Shown here: positions 1-11,804 of the stretch, piece by piece | How the letters are laid out: each line of letters begins with the position of its first letter | Position numbering within the stretch: position 1 is the first letter of the stretch | Source of the DNA: Curvularia sp. ZM96 | Lineage: Eukaryota > Ascomycota > Dothideomycetes > Pleosporales > Pleosporaceae | Assembly: GCA_022457065.1 (NCBI GenBank) | Contig: JAJGBQ010000005.1 | Location: forward strand, 1,054,001 to 1,118,000 | DNA: 64,000 bases | Reading direction: 5' to 3' | Program-made: the position numbers and the translations under genes | Notes under the pieces: model-generated | The model's database searches: none | Seen by the model: the letters and a program-made list of their open reading frames with translations, nothing else | What the model was told of the DNA's origin: nothing

Positions 1-1
1 A

Positions 2-1096
2 GTCCACGCCTGGCCTTATACCGAACGCTTGCTCTCCACGCGTGTGCTCCATTTCACAAAGAGTGAGATGATACTCGAATGCCGCGAAGGCTACCAGTGC
101 GAATGCGGACGTATAGAGGACAGCGCATTTGACTCGCGACCTACTGATCAGATTAAGCATGAGCTAGGCAAGGTCATTGCAGAAACACTCAACCGACCGC
201 AACAAGCCAACGGTAATGGCACTCTGAACCCTAACCGGATGGATAGCGTCACCAACCAACTGGCCTCTACTAATCTCACAAATGGCGCGCACCAAGAACT
301 GTTACGGAAACGCGAAGAAACGTTACAGCTCTGGTCTTACATCATAACAGAATACACGGCGAGGCATCTCACTCACGATAGCGACCGGCTAATTGCGGTG
401 GCCAGCATCGCGAAAATGCTCTCGCCTGCGTTGCAATCAGGCTACATTGCTGGCCAGTGGACATTCAGCACGCTAGGACTTCTCTGGTATCCGAACGACA
501 GCTCACGGTGCCGGCGCCCCAAGCTAGGACAAGGGCAGAACGTCCCAAGCTGGTCTTGGGCATCAGTCGGAGGCGCCCCCATCTTCTTCGACAATACAAG
601 TGCGATGGATCTTGCATGCAGGGCATCATTTGGACCAAAGGGCAAACGTGCAAGCGCATGGTCACCCATTATGGGCGAGCCCCTCGAGCTATCAGGCGCC
701 ATGGCAGCAGAAGTGGTGTTTCACACGGCTTCGAAGCCCTCGTCACAGCAACAACACTCGTACAAGCTAGCCAGAAACAACATGACTGTCGAATTCACGC
801 CAGATGTTGTACCGCCCTGCGATGAAGATGCGCTAGTGGACGGCGAAACGCTCGTGTGTATCCTTGTGAGTATGACATTCCGCTCATCGATTGTGGGTAT
901 CGTGCTCAAACCCGCGGCCTCCGGTAACAACACGTATCGACGTGTGGGTCGGTTCGAATGCTATGAGTGTACGCCTGAAGGTATAGATGAGGAGATGAGC
1001 GAGGACGCTGAGGCGCTATTTGAGCATTGGTTTCCCGAGATTCAGGATATGACGCAGTTGGATAATTATCCTCAGCGGACTTTTACGGTTGTTTGA
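2..1096 (+). CDS. HET-domain (heterokaryon incompatibility) protein, C-terminal part, 5' partial
   Basis: The reading frame is open from base 2 to a TGA at 1094-1096, giving 364 residues with no start, so the gene begins left of the window. It opens with WPYTERLLSTRVLHF and then ECREG, which matches the end of the HET domain (the W.xQERLLS.RxLHF element). About 160 residues later comes the conserved PSWSWASVGG motif of the post-HET region. HET proteins mediate allorecognition and regulated cell death after fusion of unlike hyphae. The N-terminal HET blocks are outside the window, so an N-terminal partner domain cannot be excluded. No intron is needed in the visible part. The family call is firm; the allorecognition role is inferred from the family. 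Confidence 0.85.
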   Translation, partial: VHAWPYTERLLSTRVLHFTKSEMILECREGYQCECGRIEDSAFDSRPTDQIKHELGKVIAETLNRPQQANGNGTLNPNRMDSVTNQLASTNLTNGAHQELLRKREETLQLWSYIITEYTARHLTHDSDRLIAVASIAKMLSPALQSGYIAGQWTFSTLGLLWYPNDSSRCRRPKLGQGQNVPSWSWASVGGAPIFFDNTSAMDLACRASFGPKGKRASAWSPIMGEPLELSGAMAAEVVFHTASKPSSQQQHSYKLARNNMTVEFTPDVVPPCDEDALVDGETLVCILVSMTFRSSIVGIVLKPAASGNNTYRRVGRFECYECTPEGIDEEMSEDAEALFEHWFPEIQDMTQLDNYPQRTFTVV

Positions 1097-1881
1097 GCCT
1101 GCCTTTGTTGGCTGTGCTCGGAGTGCGCTGGAGGAAAGAAGATTTTATGCTACGATCTAGCTGTATATTTGGTTTTTCCTTTATGTGAAGGGAGTTTGGG
1201 AGTGATATTGGAAACTTGTTTCCTATTCACTGTTGTATGTGTTTCGATACCCGACCCCTTCTCTTCTGGCTGCTCTCAGGGTTTTCCTGTGACTGGAGAC
1301 TTTTTCTACTTTGAAGGGCTTTTTCCTTTTCCTGTTGGTCTTTTATGATTCGAGGGAAGATGGGATTGCGAACTAGATTTTGAATTATACATGTATCTGG
1401 TATATCGCCTCTCACATTTGCACAATCACTCTATTCCTCCGAGTTGCAGCAGTAGTCCGAGTCAGTGACTTTTAGAGGTTGCGATGGAAGGAGAAGACGC
1501 TGAATCGTAGTGAAGATATTAAGACTGAACGTCTTCGACATTTTGATCGCATGGTTATGTATACGACTTAGCCATGTATAACTGTCAGGTACGGTTAGAT
1601 AGCCATACCGTGCTTGGAAAATTTCCCGCCACAGCTATTCCGTGCTTTTGTGTCTATTAACATGGCCCTCAACATGGGTTCCGGGCCTGTGGCTTGGACT
1701 TCGTATCGTATGTATGACACGGGCGGTATAGCGTCGTGGGTCGAGAAGCTACAGACGATGGCAATGGGATTCACACTGAATCGACGCATCTGGCGCCCGC
1801 AACTGACCAATCGCCGTTGCGACCACCGCTGCAAAGGCATGTACATGCACATGGAAGGGTATTTATCTCAGACTGGCTGGC
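1097..1881. other. Intergenic region, HET gene 3' side to SLX9 3' end
   Basis: The neighbouring genes converge here. The short open frames (for example 1614-1907 and 1595-1852) overlap each other on both strands and show no recognisable domain. I see no RNA gene or repeat. Confidence 0.6.
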
Positions 1882-2458
1882 TTATTGCCGCGCAAACTCG
1901 GGCCTGACCTCCATGTTGGTCTGGACATGGCTTTTCAGCGCCGCCCATCGATCTTTGACCGCATCAGCGCCCTGTGTACCGCTTGTGCTTGCCGTCGTCA
2001 GCTGAACCAAGTTGGCATTGAAGCGTGCCTTTTCCAGCTTTTCGAGTTTTTCCTTTCTCTTCTTGGCGCCCTTTGTCCGTTTCATACTCTCCATCTTCTG
2101 CTTAGGCTGCACGATGCGCGCCTGGCCCAGATCAACGTCGCCGTCAGTGTCTGCGCCGGGAAGCGCATCTGCAAGGGACTCGAGGTTGGCAATAAGCTTG
2201 TTGTTGGGCCGCCTTCGCTTTTGTGTCTTGGCCGAGGATTTTTCAATCTTGGACACGAATGATGAATGCTTGATTCTTTGCTTGTCGCGCTTTGTCGAGG
2301 GAAAAGATGTCATGTCGTCAGGCCTGGGCAGGACGGCCGTCGTGGGACGGGCAGCGCGAGCCGACTTTGCACGCGCCGTTGTACGCTTCTTGATGGGCGC
2401 CTGGAACGCATGGTAAGCAGGGTGTATCGTACATTGGGAGCTGCAAGAGACATACCAT
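1882..2458 (-). CDS. SLX9: Ribosome biogenesis protein SLX9
   Basis: Two exons: 2456-2458 (only the ATG) and 1882-2400, giving 173 residues. The intron is 2401-2455 (55 nt), with donor GTATGT, a CTTAC branch-like site and a CAG acceptor. Splicing yields the start MAPIKKRTT, which fits Slx9-family N-termini. Without splicing the frame has only an internal Met at 2313 and loses 30 N-terminal residues. The protein is small and very basic, with the motif KRDKQRIKHSSFVSKI and a lysine-rich helical stretch (KRTKGAKKRKEKLEKLEKARFNANL). Slx9 is a nucleolar factor needed for pre-40S processing at ITS1 and for export. The single-codon first exon is unusual and makes this gene easy to mis-annotate. Confidence 0.85.
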
Positions 2459-3736
2459 GGCTGTGTTGTACTGCGCTATGCGATGCTGTGCAGTGTATGG
2501 CAGAGCTGAGGGCCAAAAAATCCTTGTCGATAAGGGATTCCATGTTCGGAAGCAAGCGACCCGCCCGACCATCTGCGACGGTCGCGCGCCTCTTGTTTGG
2601 GCCAAGATGTCACTCGTCTGACAACTCCTTGCCCTACTTCACACCAGTGCACACTCCCCACGCCACGTGTCGACTAAGGCTGCAATCATCCCTTTGTCAT
2701 TCTCGTGTCAATGCGAGCCCCAGCGCGAGTTGAAGTCGGTTTCTCCGCCGCGGAACATGGGGATACTCTCCCGCCGATCCCCTTGCTCATGGATGATCGA
2801 TGAACCCTCCGTGCAAACCATGGACTCGTCTGGATGCCTGGTCGCTTTCGCTCCCATCAGATGATTCTTTTGTGGCTGGTACAGGATGGTTTGAAGTCCG
2901 GAAGAGGCGCGACGAAGTAGAAGCGAACGACGGCGCAAAGTCCGTGTGGCCTGGCAAGGCTGGCTTTCACCTTCATCACCTCTTCCCAAGCTCCATATCC
3001 ACGCAGTGTGCTTGTTCGATTCCTTAGCCAGGTCAACTCCACTCCTACCAGCGGACTTCGCTAAACACAAACTTTATCGGGTACGGCCTTGTTCTGACCA
3101 CCATGTTGTTGGCTGGGCGAACGACGAACATGGACAACTCACTGTCGCCGTTGTACTGGGTGACAGTAGTCTACGATTTGCCGTTCTATCTTGCGCTAAG
3201 CAACACATGGATCCCCTCTGTTTTCTTCTGCCTCCGCCGTGTCAGTGTTTAGGGCAATAATTTCTTCTCCGGGCCTGAAACCAAGTTGCTCGCACTGGCC
3301 AGAGTACCCTGGTGTAAGCTGGATATTAGCGACACGACATCATCCCTGCACCACCGTGGCGCTATCTGAGATGCCAGTACTACGGAATCTAAGCTCAGCT
3401 CCACGCCAATCTCCTACTTTACTGGCCCTTGTTGCGTCTCATTCGCTCGTTTCTGCCGTAACTTGCCTTGCCGCACCTATTTCCGGCCCTCTTGGCAAAG
3501 CCATACGGACCGCAGGCCCTTGCTGTTGTGACGAAAAGGCAATCATTCACACAAATGGCGGGGACGCGTGGTCCCTGGCATTTCGGACTCTACAGGAGTA
3601 TTACAAAGTTTACAGCCCATTGTCCGAAAAGCGGACACACCTGAAATTCTCTATCCCACATCACCACCGACATGTTACTTTCATAAGCATCAATAAAGCT
3701 CACTTTAATGCAATCTCCGGACGCCTATAATCCACA
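2459..3736. other. Intergenic region between SLX9 and the SAT4-type gene
   Basis: The two genes are divergent, so this is promoter for both. The longest frame (3239-3730, plus) starts inside low-similarity sequence and has no recognisable domain, so I do not call it. No RNA gene or repeat seen. Confidence 0.5.
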
Positions 3737-5045
3737 ATGTGTGACGAGCCAACACAGCAAGGCAATGCCCTCATTTCTGCTCAGAATCATGGAACAATTC
3801 TGCTGATGGTAGTCTGGTCTCTTGCTTGCCTGCTGGTAGGAACTCTTCCACTAGGCCCCTATATAAGCTCACATATCAGTGCAGATCATCGCTTCCGTCG
3901 CAAGAATAATCGTCCGGTATAGATCAAAGCGTTTCCGCCGTCTACCATGGACCAACGACATCATCATTTTTGCTGCGACCTTCCTCGCTCTGGGCAGCAT
4001 CGTAGTCATTACCACGACTGTTGCCTCGGGTCTCGGCAAGGTAGCTTGCCTTTTAAATGATGGCGACGTGGAGCAGATTCAGCTCAGGCTGTTTGTTACC
4101 ACCATTCTCTTCATCCTGGTCGCTAGCATATCCAAGGGCTCGGTACTGCTGTATCTCCACCACCTAGCCGAGACTGCTTTACAGAGGATCAGTCTCATAG
4201 TAATCAGTACACTCATAGTGCTCTGGACCGTTGTTGTTTTGGCCGGCATGGCGTTTCAATGCGAGTCGCCGGCGCCTTGGAGAATATGGACTGGCAAGTG
4301 CATACCACTGGTGGGTTGAAGCATTGTACGAACAAGATGAGCATCCCTAATGGCTGCATAGATACCGTTCTGGATGACTATGAACATAGCTGATGTTGCC
4401 TTGGAGGCAGCCGTTATTGTCCTCTCTGCATACAGCATATGGAGACTGCGCGAGTCTTATCGCCAGAAAACTCTTGCCACATTGCTTCTTTCACTGAGGC
4501 TGACGTAAGTAGTTCTCGATTCTTCGAGTTGCATTTTCTGCCGATCTAACGGTTTATGAAGCTTAATCGCGGCATCCGTCGTTCGCCTCGTCTACCTCAT
4601 ACCAGCCTACGATCGTGATGCGGACCCAACCTTCGAGTCTATACCTTATATCATTGCTACCCAGGGCCATGTCGCATTTGCTGTCCTCATAGTCTGTAGT
4701 CTCTGCCTGGAGCCCTACTCCCGTCTTCAAGTGTCACATTCGCTCGTCTTGGAAAGCAGGTCAAGACACTGGTCCGAAACCACTGTCGGCGGCGCTCCTT
4801 ACGAATCCTATGATTCATTTGCAGGAAACTTGCCTATTATTCAAGAACCTCTTCCATGTATACAGGCTAGCATGTCAACACCTAAAATACCCTCCGAGCC
4901 AGCAAATTCACCGAAGATTGATATTCTTTTGCCCGACAAGCCTACGCCGAGACGACCCTCTAAGCCGCCGACTAGGCCTCCACCACCGAGGGAGTCACAG
5001 CGCCCGGATATGAGCTTATTCATCAGTACGACCATAGGTCGATAA
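3737..5045 (+). CDS. SAT4/rhodopsin-like fungal integral membrane protein
   Basis: Four exons: 3737-3835, 3885-4310, 4362-4504 and 4562-5045, giving 383 residues. The introns are 49, 51 and 57 nt, with donors GTAGGA, GTGGGT and GTAAGT. The frame is preserved across every junction. The N-terminal two thirds is a seven-helix bundle: helices are visible around ILLMVVWSLACLL, IIIFAATFLALGSIVVI, LFVTTILFILVASI, ISLIVISTLIVLWTVVV, MNIADVALEAAVIVLSA, AASVVRLVYLIPA and HVAFAVLIVCSLCL. Family features are RIIVRYRSKRFRRLPWTND after helix 1 and a Cys-containing loop after helix 4. The tail from about residue 260 is polar and proline-rich (PTPRRPSKPPTRPPPP), as in the cytoplasmic tails of this family. 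The family is very large in Pezizomycotina and mostly of unknown function. Substrate or ligand cannot be read from sequence. Confidence 0.85.
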
Positions 5046-6214
5046 GGTGTGAGCAGAGGTTAGTGTTCTTATGGCACGAAAACTCATATTTAATGGAAGA
5101 ATACGTATATATATGGCACAAACGAAGTAATGATCAGCGAGTTGTTTTCTTAAGGCTAGTGAGCTGGTCTTATTTTCCCGTACAATGATAGCAGCAGGTA
5201 ATCTAGTAGAGTACGTAGTAGAAATCCATTCCGAAACGATAAAAATGAGCAAAAGCCTACTGTGCAATAATGTCGTAGAAGATCGGGTAACGCTAGCACT
5301 TCACAATCTCAGCGGACCGGCAAACTACGCTCGACAGTCACGTCCGATACTCCGATACCCGCTAATCTGACAGTATGATACCACTCAGTAGCCTCAACGA
5401 TCCTGGCAGTCCCGATAGCTTGGCAATCGAAACTCTATAGATAACTGACAGCTCAACATTAGATATTCGACAAAACAACGTCCAACAATCGGTGTTTTCA
5501 CGACTGACTCCTAGTGGTGTCGTCGACTCTCGACAATCACCAAGCTGTGCCTGCCGCTCAACCCAACACCTGTCATTCATCCTTTACAGCTAATATCACG
5601 CTTATTAGTTGATGATGCTATATTTGATGGTTTTTGACTACTTCCGGTAGACTTCTCTCAGTTGTCCGTCGCCGAATAGGATCGTTTCCGTTAGTGATGA
5701 TATTGTTATTATTCAGTGATCTAAACCGGTACCAGGGTTCATTTAGATCCATACCAGGTTTCTCGTTTCAAGATGTGGAGCTCGAAGCTCTGAAGTTTGA
5801 AGTCCTGCATTCGAATGGCTACTTTGACGGCAAAGTCTTGTTCTTGGATCTTTGGTTTTCGGTAGGCTAGGAGACGATCTGCAACTTTTTAAGACACCAT
5901 TCAAGAGCTGATCGCAATACGCGACTCGGAGGTTAGAAAAATAGAATAGAAATATCTAACATTTAATATTACACCTCAAGCTCGACACTGTCATTAGTCA
6001 AACCCAGTCATATCGTGCGCAACCCTCAAAAAACGAGGCTTTACGCTCAAAACTATCACGCTGAAGAACAGTCAGTACCTGCATGTCTTTAGCCCATGCA
6101 TGCGCCCACTCCGCTGCTTCCACGCTAGGCACTTACTAGTCCAACACGGTACTTGGTAAGTGAATATAAACGTAAAAAGCCACCATCTGCCATATTTCCG
6201 TACAACTTATCAAA
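5046..6214. other. Intergenic region
   Basis: AT-richer than the surrounding genes. Only short frames that overlap each other; none recognised. It holds the 3' end of the SAT4-type gene and the promoter of the ZIP transporter. No RNA gene or clear repeat seen. Confidence 0.5.
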
Positions 6215-7432
6215 ATGTCAGAGACTTCATTGTGGGCACATAAGGTCGCACACTCCTGGTTTGGGCCACCATCACCTCAGTCCGTGCTCGCCACCAATAT
6301 GGCTTCAACCGCTCGCTTCGACTCAAGCCACGTCGACCTCACGACCGCAGACCGAGCAGATATAATATGCTACTTGTCCCTCGGCAAAAATGAACACGAT
6401 GAACTTCTCGGCGCCCGCATATCTTCTATCTTCGTAATCGGCTTCGTTTGCACATTCGCAACCTACTTCCCTGTACTGGCGCGCCGAAACCCCAAATGCA
6501 AGATCCCCAAGGGCTTGTACACCTTTGCGCGCTTCTTCGGCTCCGGAGTCATCGTCGCAACGGCCTTTATTCACTTGCTCGACCCAGCGTATGAAGCCAT
6601 TGGTCCCGGGAGCTGCATCGCCGCAAGCGGCGTCTGGGCCAAGTTTCCATGGTGCGCAGGCATCATTCTCGTGTCCATCCTGGCTGTTTTTAGTGTCGAT
6701 CTCGCTGCTGAAGTATATGTAGAGCGGCGCTTTGGCGTTGCACTGCATCAGGGTGAGGACGAGGGTGAGGACTGTTTTGTATGCCCGGCACAGCACGATA
6801 CTACATCGATTGATTCGGCCGGAAATCCTGAGCTAGCTGAACCAAGGAATGGAGATGACACTGCCGCGGGACGGAAAGATACACTCACTGTTTCCTCAAG
6901 TGGGACCCTCCTTGGGTCATCCACATATGCCCGTGTCGCATTCGCTCAGCAAATCAGCGCGTTTCTAGTACTAGAATTTGGCATCATTTTTCACTCCGTC
7001 ATCATCGGGCTAAATCTTGGGGTCGTGGCGTCTTCGTCGTTCACAACGCTGTATCCTGTTCTAGTTTTCCACCAGTCCTTTGAAGGCCTCGGTATCGGCG
7101 CCCGCTTGTCGAGCATCTCGTTTCCGCGCAGCAAAGCTTGGATGCCGTGGGCGCTGTGCGCCCTCTACGGACTTACGACACCAATGGCTATCGCGGTTGG
7201 ACTAGGCGTCCGGACGACGTATGTGCCTGAGAGTAGGACGAGTTTGATCGTGCAGGGGGTGCTGAATGCAGTGAGTGCAGGCATTCTAATCTACAGTGGC
7301 TTGGTAGAGTTGTTGGCCAAAGATTTCCTGTTCGACAAGGAGAGGACGAAGAATCTGGGCAAATTGGGCTTAAGTGTGGCATATGTGTTCATTGGCGCAG
7401 CTGGCATGGCGGTGCTTGGGTATTGGGCATAA
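6215..7432 (+). CDS. ZIP-family zinc/iron transporter (Zrt1/Zrt2-like)
   Basis: Single exon, 405 residues, or 376 if the internal ATG at 6302 is used; the start is not decided by the sequence. ZIP proteins move Zn(II), sometimes Fe(II), into the cytosol across the plasma membrane. Eight membrane segments can be placed: three in the N-terminal half (from about residues 65, 100 and 140) and five after residue 235. The diagnostic amphipathic helices are intact: HSVIIGLNLG in helix 4 and HQSFEGLGIGARL in helix 5. These His and Glu residues form the metal path. The cytoplasmic loop between helices 3 and 4 (about residues 180-235) is acidic, with EDEGEDC and a CxxxxH element, rather than strongly His-rich as in many ZIPs. 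Length fits fungal Zrt proteins. Which metal and which affinity class cannot be told. Confidence 0.93.
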   Translation: MSETSLWAHKVAHSWFGPPSPQSVLATNMASTARFDSSHVDLTTADRADIICYLSLGKNEHDELLGARISSIFVIGFVCTFATYFPVLARRNPKCKIPKGLYTFARFFGSGVIVATAFIHLLDPAYEAIGPGSCIAASGVWAKFPWCAGIILVSILAVFSVDLAAEVYVERRFGVALHQGEDEGEDCFVCPAQHDTTSIDSAGNPELAEPRNGDDTAAGRKDTLTVSSSGTLLGSSTYARVAFAQQISAFLVLEFGIIFHSVIIGLNLGVVASSSFTTLYPVLVFHQSFEGLGIGARLSSISFPRSKAWMPWALCALYGLTTPMAIAVGLGVRTTYVPESRTSLIVQGVLNAVSAGILIYSGLVELLAKDFLFDKERTKNLGKLGLSVAYVFIGAAGMAVLGYWA

Positions 7433-7867
7433 AGTAAGAAAAGTCATGCGATTCGTGTGTAAATTTAGCTGTGATTATAGCTAGAACTTGGCATTAGCTT
7501 CTACTTGGATTAACAAAGATAGAATCTCCATAGTAGGAATGTACGGGAAATGAATTTGAGAGAAGATTTGTTACCCTGTCCTTCAAATTGATGAAAAGTT
7601 ACCTTCTAAATCCCCTACGTCTTTACTACTTTTTCTAAACATATATCTAAAAGTACCATATTACAAGCTTCGGTTACTCCAACGTCCGCATACAGCCGTT
7701 CAAAGAGAATAAGAAATATTAGCCGCAACCAAGACATCCGCAAATGAGTAGTCGCGCTATATCATCACTCCATAGCCGGCCCCACTTCGGCAAAAAAAAG
7801 ATAGGTAAGACACAACAGACCCACTACAACTGGAAAACATCCCAGCGAAAAAAAATAAGACGTTGTT
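7433..7867. other. Intergenic region, ZIP 3' side to tRNA-Tyr
   Basis: AT-rich, with no coding frame of note and no repeat recognised. Confidence 0.5.
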
Positions 7868-7952
7868 CTCCGCTCCCAGAATCGAACTAGGGACCTTTCG
7901 ATTACAATTGCTATTACAGTCGAACGTGATAAACCAACTACACCAAGCGGAG
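7868..7952 (-). tRNA. tRNA-Tyr (anticodon GTA) with an 11-nt intron
   Basis: Read on the minus strand, a 7-bp acceptor stem pairs 7946-7952 (CTCCGCT) with 7868-7874 (AGCGGAG). The first pair is C1-G72, the eukaryotic tRNA-Tyr identity pair. A D-arm starts GTGTAGTTGG, the anticodon stem is TTCGA/TCGAA, and the T-arm has loop TTCGATT. The anticodon GTA lies at 7915-7917, followed by A37. The 11 extra bases 7903-7913 sit between positions 37 and 38, the normal place of the intron in fungal tRNA-Tyr. The CCA end is not encoded, as expected for a nuclear gene. Confidence 0.9.
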
Positions 7953-9691
7953 TGATCTGTTCAATACTGAACAGGCTTGTGCTGGTTGATGAGTAAGCGC
8001 CAAATTAGTGAAAATATGACCTAACAATTTTTCACACGAGAGCTATCACAGTCCTTGACTGATAGCAGCAATGGATGTCTTGCGTGGTGGGGAAATCTCA
8101 GCAGAATCCTCGCAAGCGAGTTTCTTCTAGGAAGGCCCTAAAAGCGATTACCTGTGGAATGAGGAACAGATATTCTTAACGATTATTGGCCACATCGCTT
8201 TTTATGAATTACTAGGGGTGAAATGTATAGAAGGTGAAAATCTAGATCATAGCTCGTAAGAAATTAGAGGAACCGCTCTGACGGGAATTTGCGGTTTACA
8301 CTGCCTCGGTTGGTCATTCTCCACAGATATGGCGCGGTCAAGCCAAGGTGCAAGAGTACCTACAGCCGCAGTTTCTCCGTTGAAGTTTACTAGGGCTTGC
8401 TGCATTAGAGAAAATTTGTGCACACGCATATCATCTAGTTTTGCTTTTGCGTAGTAGTACGATTACAGCGTCTTCTCCAAGACACTAAGTCAACTATGCA
8501 GCAGATCTTGATACGCACTTACTCGCTGCTCGCATATCGCTGAAGCTTCAGCAGTAGGTTTGCCGAAAGCGCTAGGTCTAGTCAAATCTTGAACGCATCC
8601 AATAACAGTTTATTCCTAGCGATAGCTAGAAACCTCCCCTTTTCTAAAAGGAGTTTGGCAATCACAGCAGGCACACAAGATACTGATTCCCTCAGTAGTT
8701 AGGCTCAGACGCTATACAGAGAGGGGCTTATGAGTACGTCGATCTGTAATCTACTCAGGTCCATAAACTCTAAACCTCTACACCCTGTATGAACAAGCAT
8801 ACCCTTTGTACTCGAAGAACTCTAAATGTTGGCGCTACGCATTCACCTAGTCCAGCTTAGTCCCGCCCTTCTCGCAGCAGCAGCCTACATTGGCTACATG
8901 TCGCCAAAGGGCACTACCCATCCATGTACGAATCATGCGTACCGCAAGACCCTTCTGCATATAGGATGACGAAAGTGTATCATCCCACTCTCACGCGCTC
9001 CCGGAAGCCAAATGTTGCTGCCATGCCGCAGTTTACCCGCTCGTCAGACGACCAAGTAATGACTTTGTTGAGGAGGAGAGTAGCAGTAGAACCTGACTAA
9101 CCCACGCACATACTCCACGACTCGGAATTTTTTCTGCTAGAAATGAAGAACCATATTGTACGTGTGCATAATCAGGCTTCTTATCAAGGATGGCGCAGCG
9201 ATACCACGAGGCACGCCACTCAAGTAAAACTACGAGGAATCTGCTTCCGCCCTAGTCACATTATAACAACGCGTCCTTCCCCCGAAAGAATCTGTTAGCG
9301 GCTCATCCCTCTGTCAAATACTCATTATCACTCATGCACACATTTCCTGTTTAATACACCTCCCCCTCCCTAAACCCCTCACACCCCAAATCCGGTCGCA
9401 TACACCCCAGAAAAAGAAAAAGAAGCTCCAGCAACTCTATCTTCCCTGCTACTTACCTCCCAAGCCCCATCCATCTAAATAAGCGCAAGATAACATCCTA
9501 AGCGTCTTAGCTCTCATACATAATCCGGCCCCCCCTCATGTAGGCCCAAACCACCCCTGTGCTTTGCGCAAAAAACCTCTTTTGAGGAGAAAGAACTCAG
9601 CACATACATACAAAGTTCACAGGAAAAGGGGGAATGTATGCATATTCACATGATTGCGGTATACTATGGTGGGGAACGAGAGACAATAGAA

Positions 9692-9767
9692 CTATACGGG
9701 TCTATACGGGGCTATACGGGGGTCATGTTAAACACCTCGGTACACCTCGGTACATCTCCATCCGCGT
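9692..9767. repeat. Two short tandem repeats with a 10-nt period
   Basis: CTATACGGG occurs three times at exactly 10-nt spacing in 9692-9720. After a short gap CACCTCGGTA occurs twice, followed by a diverged third copy. Both have the same period but different units. Confidence 0.75.
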
Positions 9768-10723
9768 CTCGTACATACATCTACGAAGTAAGAAACAATG
9801 ACGGTGTGGCTGGGCCTTGGCGTTTACTGTTTATTTTGGCTGGGCGTGATGTGTTTGAAACATTGCAAGGGGGGCATTTAGAGAGAGGAGAAGAGCGAGA
9901 AACAGGCAGGGGCTGAATAAACGAATGATGCGTCATCTTGCTTATCGGACCCTTGTTTAATTTGCTTTCTCGTGTGTGTTTGATTGCTTTTTTCTCTTTC
10001 TTTTCTATCTCATGATTTCATGATGCACGTAATGATGTTCGGAAAAGGATAGCCAGCGTTTTGGGACATTTTTCGCTGGATAGAGAAAGTAGAAGGCTTT
10101 TTGTTGTGTAGGGGAATCCCTTCTATCGTTATGGGTCCACTAATGTGGCTATTGGCGGTGGGCTTGGTGCGGGACTTTTTCTCCTACGTAAAAAGAAGAC
10201 CAGAGTACACACACGCATTACCCGCCGGATTACTGCCATGCAAAATCGACTCGAGCCATGGGTTGCATCGGGCCGCTACGGTAGAAAAATAAGCATCAAA
10301 TAAGCCCCCAGAAAAACGGTCCGGTAGTTCTTTCTAGTGGGCTATTTTTGAGAACCCTTGATACAACAACGACTATACCAGTTCATGACCGCTGCAATCT
10401 GATCGCTTGAGTCAAGATCAATTAAAACATGTTTCGTACCAAGTCTGAGTCGGATATGCTCGCAGGATGTCAGCATTCGCCGATCCATGCAACGACGCCG
10501 CAAGCATGCAGCCCATCCTTCGTAAGCAAAAGAGACAGATGCATGATCGCCACAAGGCAAAAAGCGTCCAGGTGCGCCGATAACCATGCACGACATCGAA
10601 CGCTGCGCAGCTGGTGCCGGTCCAGAACTGGTACTATACCCCTAGCCATCTATACGTGGCAATAACCACAGGTAGCACCGGCGATATTGCCCGACAGCGT
10701 TGAGCCATGGGTAGCATTCAAGG

Positions 10724-10757
10724 TCCCTGAAAACTCTATTTTGAGTTCATTCAGGGA
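10724..10757. repeat. Imperfect inverted repeat (hairpin)
   Basis: The left arm TCCCTGAAAACTC pairs with the right arm GAGTTCATTCAGGGA over 13 bp, with a 2-nt bulge and a 6-nt loop. There is no gene nearby that it would obviously terminate. Confidence 0.6.
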
Positions 10758-11804
10758 TAGAGCAATATGTGTGGAGGATACAGAGAGTATCTTGAGGTGT
10801 TTGCCGTCAGGTTGATGAAAATGTGCGATTCATCCAAAGGCAGCTAATAGCGCAATCATGCAGAATATCGCTGGCATAGCCTGATTGGCCATCGAAGCAC
10901 CCTAGCCTTCCGTGGACTACTGTATGTCAAGAGATGAATCATTGAATAGATTTACTCAGATGTGATGGGGCGTGTACCAGCATCGTGAAAATAACGCCAG
11001 CAGCCAAGACTGTGTCATCGGTGAGCGGTCTCGAACTGCATGGTCCACTGCACTCTTGTCGAATGAACTCCTAGGCCTTAGCACGATTGCCATCATCCAG
11101 CGATGGAGAGGGTGTGGCGGGGACGACGGGCGGTCACAGGCAAGGCGAGAAATCGACGATTGAAAGAACACATGACAAGGAAGGTTGAGTGGTGTTATGT
11201 GCGCTAGCTGATACGGAGCCGTCTCGCCTGTCTTGTTGGGCCTTGTGCCGAGACGGGTACTTGATTTTGACAGGTATGTAGCACGCACACCAAGTGACGC
11301 AAAAGAGCATCAAGCTTGTCCACAGACATTTCTTTGGTATGACCAAGATGGCCTGATACTGTCACTCCCGCTGTCAGTAACGTAGCTGTCAAGATGCTGT
11401 CCCTTGTCGCTTCTGCAAACACCCTTCGATAAATACAGCGCTAATCCATGTCACCGGAATGCCTCCTGCACAGTTTTTTCTTGATCAAGGTAAAGAAGAG
11501 CTTGTTACAAAGGTACCTTCCTGCTGTGACATAATGGCCCCGCACAGTAGTCGTCACTTGAAATGGGGATGAGCACGCTGTGTAACATTCACAACTCGTG
11601 TTTGCAGGCTGGCGACTGTATAGAAACCGAGCAGGGCAAAAGTGACATCTGTCGTGCTCGAGTGATTCTCTGTGCCCTCTGGGAGACGTATCCGTGATCT
11701 CGAATTGTCGAGACACTGCGTGGTGATGGGTGTGATGTACACGCATCTTGCACCGTAGTAGAAGCAGACGCATCTGCTTTTGTCCAAAAAAGTTTCCGGC
11801 AAGC

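Larger units (their letters stand above)
7953..11804. other. Gene-poor region of nearly 4 kb
   Basis: No open frame here has a recognisable domain or a convincing splice model. Short frames such as 8247-8429 (minus), 9638-9916 (plus), 10342-10596 (minus) and 11441-11845 (minus) have no features I can name. A pair of 10-nt-period tandem repeats lies at 9692-9767 and a hairpin at 10724-10757. The right end is the 3' side of MDM12. A degenerate element or an unannotated non-coding RNA is possible, but I cannot show either. Confidence 0.45.

Noticed and set aside
3239..3730. 163-codon plus-strand frame before the SAT4-type gene
   Set aside because: No domain, mixed composition, overlapped by other frames; looks like promoter sequence.
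9638..9916. 92-codon plus-strand frame over the 10-nt repeats
   Set aside because: Its sequence is produced by the tandem repeats; no family recognised.
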